Below, one piece after another: positions 34,032 to 43,783 of a DNA stretch of 64,000 nucleotides; position 1 is the first letter of the stretch; each line of letters starts with the position of its first letter. Source of the stretch: Mycogone perniciosa (lineage: Eukaryota; Ascomycota; Sordariomycetes; Hypocreales; Hypocreaceae); contig JAOALB010000001.1 of assembly GCA_025331125.1 (NCBI GenBank), forward strand, positions 1,116,001 through 1,180,000. The letters are read 5' to 3'. The position numbers and the translations under genes were made by a program. Under the pieces are notes generated by a model. It was not told the DNA's origin. It saw only the letters and a program-made list of their open reading frames with translations, and searched no databases.

Positions 34032-34543
34032 TCACTTGCTGCCTCCGCCGAACCAGCCCGAGATACCACTCTTTGCCTTGGCGGCACCATCTTCTACCTT
34101 TTGATCAAACTTGTCGACGGCCTTCAGTGCTTCAGCTTTGGCGTCTTTGGCATATGCTTCTGCGTTGTTCTTGAGTTTAGCGGCTTGTTTGTCCGCCTCG
34201 GTCCACTAATAAGAAGGCAGTCGTGGTCAGCACCCTCGATACGGCATGGAAAGGGACGAGGAGAATATAATAGGAAGACGGACAGCCTTATCGATCTTAG
34301 CACCGGTCTCTTTACCGTAGTTCTTTAGTTCTTTCTCAGCGCTGGTATGGGCCTTGTGGACGTCGCCTGCGTGTCCGTGGTTAGAGAGGAGGGATATCGA
34401 AGGGCGAGACCGAGCCGGAAGCGTGACGAACCTTCAAACTTGTTCTGGGCGACCTTTGCATTACCGCCAGCACTGTAGAGGTAGTAGCCAACACCACCTG
34501 CGGCACCGACGCCGAGAATCAAGGGAATTCGTGACCTGGACAT
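34032..34543 (-). CDS. Small calcofluor white hypersensitive family protein
   Basis: Three small exons on the minus strand (34432-34543, 34284-34366, 34032-34205) join in phase to 122 residues. The first 30 residues, MSRSRIPLILGVGAAGGVGY and on, form a Gly-rich hydrophobic segment that could be a membrane anchor or mitochondrial-type signal anchor. The rest is a charged amphipathic helix rich in Ala/Lys/Glu (KETGAKIDKA, then WTEADKQAAKLKNNAEAYAK), ending SGISGWFGGGSK. This arrangement matches fungal proteins annotated as calcofluor white hypersensitive protein precursor; their molecular function is not established. Introns are 65 nt (GTTCGT donor) and 78 nt (GTCCGT donor, a weak match to consensus). 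RNA evidence would be useful for exon 2, but the reading frame closes perfectly. Confidence 0.75.
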
Positions 34544-34611
34544 AGTGGTGGTGGCTGACTGAGCTGCTGTGTGCGGTGACGATGGTATGAATGTACGAGC
34601 GAGAGTATGGT

Positions 34612-34655
34612 GGGTGTGTTGTGTGTGTGTGTGTGTGCGTGTGCGTGTGTGTGTG
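34612..34655. repeat. (GT)n microsatellite
   Basis: GT dinucleotides with a few GC interruptions, 70-110 bases upstream of the start codon at 34543. It reads as CA repeats on the gene strand, probably in the 5' leader. Confidence 0.9.
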
Positions 34656-34700
34656 GCGAAGAAACAGGATCTTCGGGGGCCTTTTATTTTAGATGAGGAG

Positions 34701-34750
34701 GAGGAGAATGAGGAGAATGGGGAGAAATGGGGAGAAATGGGGAGAAATGG
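34701..34750. repeat. GGGGAGAAAT minisatellite
   Basis: About three exact 10-bp units GGGGAGAAAT, preceded by degenerate GAGGAGAAT units. Confidence 0.85.
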
Positions 34751-35831
34751 TGGATGAATTGGAGGAACGCGGAGACGTCTTGTGGCACAACGGCTGGAAC
34801 GTGATGATGGATGCGTTGTTATAACGGCAGCATTAGTTAGCTTTGACCGGTAATTGCCATTATTGGAGGACATTCTCATTCTTATTTCTTATTACATGTC
34901 TGCATGTGAGCTACTGCCACCAAGGTATTCGTACCTCGTCGTATGTTCTGTACTGTCAGGTACGAGGTGAAGCTGTACGGAGTACGAAGTACCAACCAAG
35001 CTGCATCAACAATGCGTTACGGAGGAGAGCTCTCGTTGTGATACATGACGTAGTGCGGCCAGTAGGGCGGGGCTAGAAGTACCTTGATTTCTCCGGACTC
35101 GGTTCTTCTATATTAGTTATCCTCAATAATACAATAGTTCTTGCGCAATACTACTGTTGTATTCAGTTTATTTGTTGCGAAATGGTAATTCTGAAAAAGG
35201 CCTGTACGAAGTGAATTAAACTGGTCATCATTACGCGTGCTCCGAGATCTACAGTGACGTGCAGGTCGCGATAGGCCCACTGTATAAGTGCGCCGAAATC
35301 ATGGCATTACATCATTGATGAGACGACTTCCAAGTCAATGCCAAAAGCAGGCTTTTTGCTGCGCCAACGCCGTCGCATTATTTTGCTAGCTCGATTAGCT
35401 AGGCAAATAAATCATAATGATGTTTGTTTTGATCGTTTGGACCTAGCCTTTGGCCATAGTGCTGTCTGGGAGCTCTCCTTTGTATTACCACGAGCCTGGC
35501 TGAAAACAGTAAATGAGCACTACCTGCTTCATTCAGCCTCTGGATCTCCCTCTCTTTCTCCAACTTCATCATACGTTTCCTTTGCCCCTTCTACTTCTCC
35601 ACTCGTCGCCTCTTGAGTCTTCCCGCCTTTTTGAACCGCTTTCTTTCTTTTCGGGGCCTTCATTCATCGTCGGCCTGCTATCGTCGGCCTTCATCAATCA
35701 ATGTCTTGGACGCAGCGGGCTGCGATTCCGGTCGCCTGATTCGCTTTGCGCCGACATTCCACAATCCCCCAAACCCTTACTCTCGCCATCCTTACCTCCA
35801 CGACCGTCATGCTCATGACTGAGCGCTGGCG

Positions 35832-37409
35832 ATGGTAAAGGTGCGACGCTCTCGTCGTGCCGCTGGCTTGCAGCCGGGCGACTATGACCACGAGATTACC
35901 CTGATAGACGGTGAGGAGAATCAATCGCCGCGGCCAATGAGTTCTGATGGTGGCGGAAATGTGACGGCCAATACATCTACGCGTTTGCTATCGGATGATG
36001 ACTGGGAGGGAGAGGAGGAGGAGCAACAGCAGCAACAGAAACTGAAACATGACGCGAGCAAACGCCAGAAAGAGGACGGTCTGTCCAAAGTGGGTAGTAA
36101 GGCGCCAGAAGACCGAGATAATGGCCATAAGAGTCCTCAGCTTCAACTTATCAACACACAAGATCAACTGCATCCGCCAGAATCCAGTACAAGGCCATCC
36201 ATAGAAATCCAGGGTGTGCTGATTTATTATCCCAGGCCGATTGAACACGGCTAACATGTCATATTAGCACCAAGTCCCGATCCTCTCCCTGACCATGTCG
36301 AGAATGGCCAAACTCATCGCATCATACCAAAAAGACAAAGGGAAAGACGAGAAGCAGTCATTGATATTCTCTACGAAAACGAAAGGGGAGGGTTCTTATG
36401 TGGCATCGCCTTGTTCTCATCTGCCGCCCTCGGGTTTTTGGATCCCACCGGCTGGTGTGAGTTGAACACTTGACAATCCTCATTAATACATATGTCACGA
36501 ACTGTCTAGCTGACCGACCTACGCATAGCAAATGCCTACCATAACCCATCTCCCACCGACATCCACACCGCGCAGGTTCCGGACCCATCATGGGAGTGGG
36601 TATGGCCCGAGTGGCGACTCAACCACGACGAGGGAGAAGACGCGGATGGATGGGAATATTCTTTTGCCTTTTCCAAAAAGTTCTCATGGCATGGTCCAAA
36701 GTGGTGGAGTTCTTTCGTCCGAAGGCGGGCTTGGATCCGAAGGAGGGCCAAGAAACGCCCTGAGGATATATCTGCCGATCCCCATATGCTCAACACCGAC
36801 TACTTCACAGTCCACCCTGCCTCTGTTCGCAGTCGTCAGTCCCCAGGGAGCTTGGCGTGCAGTAGGGTTCCCAGCAAGGCCAGCCTAACACAGACGTCAA
36901 CTGCTGAGGCGGAAGAACCGCCGAGGCCGGATATTGAAGACATGGAGATGCTGCTTCAGGTTTTGCGATCTGCGCGCATTGACCGAGAGAAACGAGAGGC
37001 AGTCGAGAACTACCTCGAGCATGCGATAGATCTTACAGAGTTGCAACACGAAATGCATGAGATTATGTCTCTTTTTGTATTTCAGGCATCTCGGAGGCAA
37101 CTACTCGGCCATTTAATGCAGAAACACGAAGAGACGATACAGGCCTTCGAGGCAGACAAGACATTAGAGCTCAAGGTGCGCAAAAAGGCCCTCGATGCAG
37201 CCGTCAGACATGCCGAGGAAGAAGTTTGCAGGCTGGCCTATTGGAGCGACGTCAAGCAGATGGCCGAGAGCGGAGAGTTACGCGATGTGCTGAACGCAGA
37301 TGAGGGATGGCATGACGCATGGCAAGGTCTGGATAGAAGCGCCCCTTCTGTTCCTCGGCCACCAGGTAACAGCAGCAAATCATCAGAGCGTTGCAAGGTT
37401 TCGATATGA
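35832..37409 (+). CDS. Dysferlin-domain protein (Spo73/Mug65-Pex30 like)
   Basis: Three exons (35832-36213, 36268-36456, 36529-37409) join in phase to 483 residues. Introns of 54 nt and 72 nt have GTGTGC/TTAG and GTGAGT/ATAG ends. The N-terminus is charged, with a short polyGln tract. Exon 2 gives RREAVIDILYENERGGFLCG and LFSSAALGFLDPTGW; exon 3 gives HTAQVPDPSWEWVWPEWRL and DGWEYSFAFSKKFSWHG, followed by WWSSFVRRRAWIRRR. These are the N- and C-halves of the dysferlin fold found in fungal Pex30-type and Spo73/Mug65 proteins, here without the reticulon-type membrane segments of Pex30. The C-terminal third is helical and charged (about 300-460). Yeast Spo73 acts in prospore membrane extension. 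An exact role here is not known. Confidence 0.85.
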
Positions 37410-37784
37410 TTGTTGGTGGGCTTTGACTGGGATCGAGTGTTGGTTATCTACTACCTACGTACTGGCTAGCATAGGCGCATGGCATTTGGCGACTGTGTTT
37501 CGGAGACAGGTGTATTGTTGGGCTTTGGGCTTGTCAATTGGATCAAACATCGAGAGCGCAATATAAATTAAAATCAGTCATTTTCCCTTCTATCTTCAAC
37601 TCAGAAGCAAGTGTATAGGGTATCTGGGTTGGCACGTGATGGAGTTGTAGAGGAGAAGAACGCATGGTTTCTTATCGGGCTTATCGGCGGGCAATTGCTC
37701 CTCCAAGCCATCTTTTCTCAACGCAGAGCAGTGCCAATCGCATTGTCACCCACATAAGACAACAACATGTGCACCTCATGACCA
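37410..37784. other. Short intergenic region
   Basis: Lies between two co-directional genes. It contains the probable promoter and leader of the PPR gene; no other feature is seen. Confidence 0.5.
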
Positions 37785-40103
37785 ATGTCCCAGGGGATCA
37801 AGTCAATCTGGAGGACTCGGTCCCGATGCATCGTCACGTCTGGACTTTCTCCGGCCTCGGGTCGCCCATGGCGCGCCGCATTGCCGCTCTCTCCCGCAGT
37901 CACAATCTGGCGATGCCAGTCGACGACCGAGTCTCCCCTCCCCTCAGCCTCATCTCCCTCGACCGGCGTTGAGATAAGAGCGCCATTGCGGACCGAGTTG
38001 ATTCATACGAACCATGCCCGGAACCAGATCTTCAGGCAAGCTTTCAGGGATAATAGCCCTGTGATCCAGGAAAATGTCGAGCAGACGCTTCGCTCGCCGT
38101 ATGTGCCCGCGGCGCGAGACTATCCATCGGTGGCGGCTGCTAAGGATAGCATGGCGCACTCTCGCAAGGTAGCGAGGGTTCAGGTTGCGTTCGATATCAT
38201 ATGGCGGCATTTCGGATCCAAGATACCGGATTGGATGGAGACGTTCAATCTACTGAAGAGAATGACCACGAAACGAAGCGAAACGTCCAGTATGGCGGCT
38301 GTCAGGATTGTGCTGCCCAAGTCGTGGTATTTAGCCGTGGGGAATCAGAGAGTTGAATTTGTGGATTCGGCAACGGGCTTGGCTGCCAAACTGCGTGTTT
38401 CGGCTGACCACCAGAACCCGTCGGCGATTATTCTTCGGGGTAAGAGCTCGGTGCTGGCCAAGGCTGCGGATGAACTGGTAGCAGCGTGCAAGGATGTCGA
38501 GGTCTTCAAGCTAGGAGAAGTTGCGGCATTTGGATATGAGGTGAAGCGTCTCTGGCCTGCCATTGAGGATTCGCCAGACGGAGGCTCGTCTCTCCCAGCT
38601 GATAAACTCGACAACATCTGGGTGCACAAGGAGCATCATACGTACTGGGTCGATAGGCCATATGAGCAAACACCCAAGCCGAAGGAGTGGACAACCGAGA
38701 GTTTCGAAAATTACATCACAACACTTGTCTGCGGTCGACTACATCCTCACTTGGCGCTCCGCTTCTACGGGCAGCCCCGAAAGGACGGGAAGTCCATTGA
38801 TACGGACGGCATACGGATCAATCTGATCCTAAATGCGTTCATGGACCCCTCTGCAAAGGCGTGCATCACACCATCAGTCCTCAAATTGGCCATGTCATTC
38901 ATGGCGCAAAAGGGTGGTCACCGGGCTGCAGCGGACCGACTACTAACCATGGCGGAGGAATGGGGTATGCCCATGGACACAGAAATCTTCAACATCATGC
39001 TTGAGGGTTATGTTGCGAAGCGTGACGTTGGCTTCTTCCATAAATTCCTTCTGAAGATGCGCGGACGATATTTCCACCCCAATGCCAGGACGTGGTTGCT
39101 CTTCTTGGAGCTTGTCCAACGGGACACCGAGAGGAGACAGATCATTGTAGCCATGTATGACCTCGGCTTGTTCGACGACCCGGCCACTCGTCGAGGCATT
39201 GCCAGGATTATGGCATCACATGACGCCTACGTTGCTTTCAGGGCTGGTAAGAAAATGGAGACGTTCATGGCTGAACAGAAGAGTCGATATGGAGAGGACT
39301 GGTTTACTGTTGAGGCTCTGAATTCCATACTCACAGAGTTCTTCCGATACCACGACAAGGACCATGGCCGATTTAACGATTTCAAGGCTCTGATTGAGAA
39401 GCAGTCCGAAGATGGGCACAAGGTTGACATTAGTACTATTAATTTGGTCCTTAAATACTGTGCTCCCGTTATTGATTGGGACACAGCGCTCTGGGCACTC
39501 TTGAAGTTGCCAGAGTATGGATGTGAACCGGACGAGCGGACGTATCAGCTCGTTATTTCACTTGCTATCAGCGCACACTCGCCCAATGCTTTGGGCGTCG
39601 CGTTCCTCTATGGTGTCCTGGACCGCAAACTGAGGCAATCTGCGCGAGTTCAGATGCGCCAGGTATTGCTCGGCCATACCAAGGATCGCTTCTGGGCAGA
39701 TAACAGGCCCAAGATCTTCTCAGCGAAAATGGCACACCTTTTGAAGGGAAGAAAAGCCCCAATCGTGAACAAGGCGGTTTCCCGTGTCGAATGGGCCATT
39801 CACAATGTTTGTGATGGCTTTAAGCCTGTCAAGTCCCTGGCCGCCTCGCTGGACGTGGTGTTGCGAACGATGGACGGTCCAATGCACCAGCAGCTGAAGG
39901 ATCCGCATCGCAAGCAGGGTGACGTTCAGGTTGGCGACTTTGCGGTTAAGCTGCGTGGCAAGGGCCCTGATGGAGAGCCCAAGAAGATGATTGTGCATTT
40001 GGACGCGCGGTTTGTCCCAGAAACGATGGTGCAGGATTGGAGTCCCGAGAACGCCGAGAAAAGTCGTGCTTTTCTTGATCGTACGTCGAAGAGGATGGAA
40101 TAG
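37785..40103 (+). CDS. Mitochondrial pentatricopeptide repeat protein
   Basis: Single-exon 772-residue protein. The N-terminus (MSQGIKSIWRTRSRCIVTSG and the next 30 residues) is Arg/Ser-rich with almost no acidic residues, as in mitochondrial presequences. The middle carries PPR-like helical hairpins: GGHRAAADRLLTMAEEWGMP, MDTEIFNIMLEGYVAKRDVG, NARTWLLFLELVQR, DISTINLVLKYCAPVIDWDT and EPDERTYQLVISLAI. Fungal PPR proteins bind organellar transcripts and control their stability or translation. I cannot name the target. The start at 37785 is the first Met that gives a presequence in this frame; a further upstream exon is possible. The length and single-domain layout fit fungal family members. 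Confidence 0.85.
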   Translation: MSQGIKSIWRTRSRCIVTSGLSPASGRPWRAALPLSPAVTIWRCQSTTESPLPSASSPSTGVEIRAPLRTELIHTNHARNQIFRQAFRDNSPVIQENVEQTLRSPYVPAARDYPSVAAAKDSMAHSRKVARVQVAFDIIWRHFGSKIPDWMETFNLLKRMTTKRSETSSMAAVRIVLPKSWYLAVGNQRVEFVDSATGLAAKLRVSADHQNPSAIILRGKSSVLAKAADELVAACKDVEVFKLGEVAAFGYEVKRLWPAIEDSPDGGSSLPADKLDNIWVHKEHHTYWVDRPYEQTPKPKEWTTESFENYITTLVCGRLHPHLALRFYGQPRKDGKSIDTDGIRINLILNAFMDPSAKACITPSVLKLAMSFMAQKGGHRAAADRLLTMAEEWGMPMDTEIFNIMLEGYVAKRDVGFFHKFLLKMRGRYFHPNARTWLLFLELVQRDTERRQIIVAMYDLGLFDDPATRRGIARIMASHDAYVAFRAGKKMETFMAEQKSRYGEDWFTVEALNSILTEFFRYHDKDHGRFNDFKALIEKQSEDGHKVDISTINLVLKYCAPVIDWDTALWALLKLPEYGCEPDERTYQLVISLAISAHSPNALGVAFLYGVLDRKLRQSARVQMRQVLLGHTKDRFWADNRPKIFSAKMAHLLKGRKAPIVNKAVSRVEWAIHNVCDGFKPVKSLAASLDVVLRTMDGPMHQQLKDPHRKQGDVQVGDFAVKLRGKGPDGEPKKMIVHLDARFVPETMVQDWSPENAEKSRAFLDRTSKRME

Positions 40104-41057
40104 AGGAGATATGGTTGTCTATCTAGTCTTGCACATACGAGGACCTGTATATCTATCATGTACACTAGATCAATAGAAGGGATATGATACCCCCCAACAC
40201 CACTATAACAACTCACCAGATTAAGATATAAATCACCCGAAAAGTCGTTCGTCCCAGCACTGAAGGAAGTGAAAACAATGAATACACGTTTCACCGTCGA
40301 AGATAAATAGGTTACACTACAGACAAAGTGTGTATGTATGCATGCATATATAAGTCCTTCTCACCAATGCTATGTCAAACATCCCTCTCCCCAACTACCT
40401 AATTAACCCCCATTTCCTACTACGCCTTTGTTCCAGCAGCAAAAACAAACAACACGGTTATTATCCCTTACCAAGATCATTGGTTTTTCCCCCCAGAGGG
40501 GGTGTGATGGTGTGGTGTACCTGATTCATGTCTCCTTGAGCTGGTCCCTCCTCTGCCGTCATTGAGATTAGGCGGCACTGCTGTGCCCACACAACAAGTC
40601 TAAAGCTTTCACCTCATGCCGGAGAAGTTGGGGGGTATCTAGAAAAGAGGTAGTGGGGGTTGGAAGGGGTGGAGGCGAAGGTGAAGAACGGCCTGATCGA
40701 ACGGTGGGTGGTGGCCTCTTCTTGTTTGTCTTGTTCGTTCCGAAAACGGGCAAAGAGAGCAGCAGTAGGCCGACGGGCGATGCAAGGGGTCCAACTCTCC
40801 TTGATCCAAATAATCAAAACCACCGATACACCGAACATCATGAAAAACGACACAAGGATACCGTGTAAGAAAAGAAACACTCGATGTCTAACCCGTCCTT
40901 TCCCCTTCACCCCGGCCCTTCCCTGACCCTTCATACCAAAACATAATGGTGCCCTTCGCCTGGTTTCGATTCGAACAGCAGCAGCAAATGTAGAGACACA
41001 TGTGGAGATAAGCGGGGCTTTTCAATCCCGTCCACCCGAGCAATGCGAAAGAACCAC
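40104..41057. other. Convergent intergenic region
   Basis: 3' flanks of the PPR and PP2C genes. I see no gene, no dispersed 9-mer and no repeat of note. Confidence 0.6.
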
Positions 41058-43053
41058 CTAATCCTTCTTACTCTCCTCAGGGGCCGGTTCATCTTGCGTC
41101 TTCTCGTCCGACTCTGATGTCGGTTTGGAGTCACCGTTCTTCGACTCGTCCTTGTCAGTTGACTTCTTGGGGCTCTTGGACACTTGACTCTCGAGGTCCT
41201 TGTCCTCATCGGCGTTATCAAACATTTCTGTGTCATCAGAATCCGTAAGAACCTCGGTGCCGTCGCCGAGGAAGATGATGCGGCCACGACCTCCCCCACT
41301 GATGCTAAAGGTCTTGCCCTTGTTCTCCGAGTCCAACTCATAGCCGCTGTCGCTATCTTCGTAGTTGTGGTGGACCCCAGGACCACGGAACTCCGCTGAG
41401 GGGACAATATGGTCAGCTCAACGGGTTGCATGCCGGGTGGAGACCGAGCAAAGAAAGCGGGGACCATCAATGGAGCTGGGGCAGGGTCGTACCATATTCC
41501 GGGGGAGCACAGGGGCCATCGCCGTTAGCAACTCTCCGTGCAATCTCCTCATACCACTCCTCCTTGGTCTTGCCGTTCAAAAAGCCAATAATGGACATGG
41601 TCATGTTGTCGCAGCCGACACCGCCTGTCTCGGAGTTTGATGCTAGGCAGTTGTCCATCATGTTCTCGCAAATCTTCTCCAACTCTTGCTTGGCAGCAAT
41701 GCCTCGCCGCACAAACTCGACGACAGCTTGGGAAGATTGGCAATCCCAGATACCTACACCCCACGTGTGAGTCAATCCATCCCCTCCAGGGTCGGTTTTC
41801 TAAGTCTACTCACCATCACACGCGAGTACCAAAAACTCATCCTCATCTGTGAGCTCGTGCTCCTCCACATCGGGGAGGGCAGTAACAATTTGGTTTTCGG
41901 GGGAGAGCTCGGCGCTCTTCTTAAACTCGAAATCGCCGATGGCACGCGACAGAGCCAGGTTGCCGTTCACACGGCCAAAATCAACAAAGCCGCCAGCGGC
42001 TGTGATTCGGTTCTTTTCCGCTATGAATGGGCAACAAGGCAAAGAGTCAGTACACAGGGGCCTTGGGAGCACACGGCCAAGGGCGTGGAAGGGAGCGGGC
42101 TGGTTGATGGATTCACGAACCTTCAAGCTGAGGCTTGTGATCTTGAGATAGGGGCTTAGCCCGTCCCTTGATGCCCAGTACGCCTCTGGAATCACCAGCG
42201 TTTGCCTAGAACCATTAGTATTACGGGGGGAGCTAAGGGATGCTGCTGAGAACGCGCAGAGCTAGTAGACGCACCACGTATAGTCTCTTTCCGGCCACTA
42301 GGGCGACACAGGCTGTACAGCCAGAGACCTCCTCTTCATACTTGGGATCTGCACGCAACAGAAACACAGATATTAGAATCAACAACACATGTTCTGGGGA
42401 GCGGGGTGGGGTAGTATCCTGCGCATACCGCTAAGAATGGCTCTATCCGTCGCGAGAAAGCCGTCCTTGAGACCCTGGACATAGTCGCCAGATCGGAAGG
42501 TATCTTGCTTGAGAATAATGTTATGGATGTTCTCGCCGGCGAATAACGCGACCTTGTCTCCTCCATGGCCGTCGAATACTCCAAAGAAGGACAGCCTGTC
42601 GGGGTGTGTCTTGGTGTCGTTGTCAGGCGGGGACAGGTTCAGCTCAGCGATGTGGGCATCCTCCATGCTGATGCGCCAGCCCTGCATGGCCGACACGCCA
42701 TAGATGAGTCTGTCATCTTCGCCCTTTTCGGAAGTCTATGTAGCGGAGAGAGACGGCACGTCAGCAATTGCGGGGAGAAAGCATATTATACGAGGAGCGT
42801 CAAAATTCACGGGGTCACGCGTAAAGTGACAGAGCGCGGCGGGCACTTCGTGACAGGCAGACTCGGGGGACAAAGCAGAGGGCAACGCATGCATCGTGTC
42901 TTTGAGTCGCCGCATGGCATCGAGGACAGGAGGGACGCGCTCCGCTCTAGGGAGAGAGAGAAGAAACCGGCGAGTGGGATTTCACCATCGACCGCAGCGA
43001 GACACGCACGCACGCACCTTATCGACGACAGGCTCCGAGAGGGTTTGGCCCAT
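41058..43053 (-). CDS. ptc3: Protein phosphatase 2C (Ptc2/Ptc3-like)
   Basis: Mg/Mn-dependent Ser/Thr phosphatase of the PP2C family; yeast Ptc2/Ptc3 act on stress MAP kinase and DNA-damage checkpoint targets. Seven exons on the minus strand (43018-43053, 42429-42735, 42275-42348, 42121-42205, 41814-42020, 41493-41753, 41058-41395) join in phase to 435 residues. Exon 1 encodes MGQTLSEPVVDK. Key motifs are GWRISMEDAH (metal-binding E37, D38), FDGHGG (D67, G68), CTACVALV, ANAGDSRGVLG, GNLALSRAIGDFEFK, FLVLACDGIWDCQS and CDNMTMSIIGFL. Each splice junction falls in a conserved motif and restores it, for example ACDG/IWD. The C-terminal 110 residues are acidic, with a GRGRIIFLGDGTEVLTDSDD block typical of fungal Ptc2/3, and end in a low-complexity Lys/Asp/Glu tail. 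The first intron is 282 nt. Confidence 0.94.
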
Positions 43054-43783
43054 GGCTGCGGGGGGAAGTCGGTGGCTACCGAGGCGACGGAGGAGAGCAG
43101 GAGAAGGCGTACAAGGGCGGATGATCAGTCAGTGTCGGGCGGAGAGGAGAGGGAAGAGACGCAGAGACACAGAGAGGGAGCCTCGGGCGATGGGGGCAGC
43201 AAAAAAGGTCAGTTTCAAAATCTCGCGGCAGATGGATGGTGGCAGTTTTGCACGTTTGTGATGCCAGCAAACAGAAGTGCAAAATCGGCTTCGCAGGAAG
43301 CGGGGTACCTGCCTGCGAGTCCTCTGGGGGCGACGACGCCACACTTTTTGGGCCGTCCAAAGGGTTTTTTTTAGGGCGCTGGCCTTGCTGCATGTGGCGA
43401 AGCTCGCGTGCTGGGTTTTATTACTGCCAGGCAGGCTTGAGACTTCGTGGCCATGTGCCTGAAGCAGTTTAGATTCATCATCTTAGCACGAGTATGTATT
43501 CTGAATAGCGCTGCTGTCGGCATCCGCACCGCATTTTCTGTCACACGCAGCATTAATAATATTGATGCGGTTGCAAACATGTGCAGAGCATACTAAGCTA
43601 CCCTGTTTGCTTCGTATTCTGGCCTTGATACAAAGCACATCATCATCGTATGAACAAAAAAAAAAGAAAAGAAAAAGACTGAAACTACTCCGTACAAGTC
43701 CAGCCATTGGTATCAAACTCCCAACGCCAGATTACATACCGTCAAATCCTCTATGCAATGCCCCTGCTCCTCAAATCCCCCTT
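43054..43783. other. Intergenic region between ptc3 and axl2
   Basis: Promoter of ptc3 and 3' flank of axl2, both on the minus strand. One 9-mer copy is at 43686-43694. Nothing else is recognised. Confidence 0.55.

Larger units (their letters stand above)
34544..35831. other. Divergent intergenic region with micro- and minisatellite
   Basis: Promoters of two divergent genes. On the left side are a GT run (34612-34655) and a GGGGAGAAAT minisatellite (34701-34750). One 9-mer copy is at 34976-34984. The right 250 bases are pyrimidine-rich and look like the leader of the gene starting at 35832. Confidence 0.6.

Noticed and set aside
40960..41000. TTCGATTCGAA-type sequence resembling a tRNA B box
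   Set aside because: No matching A box or cloverleaf stems around it.
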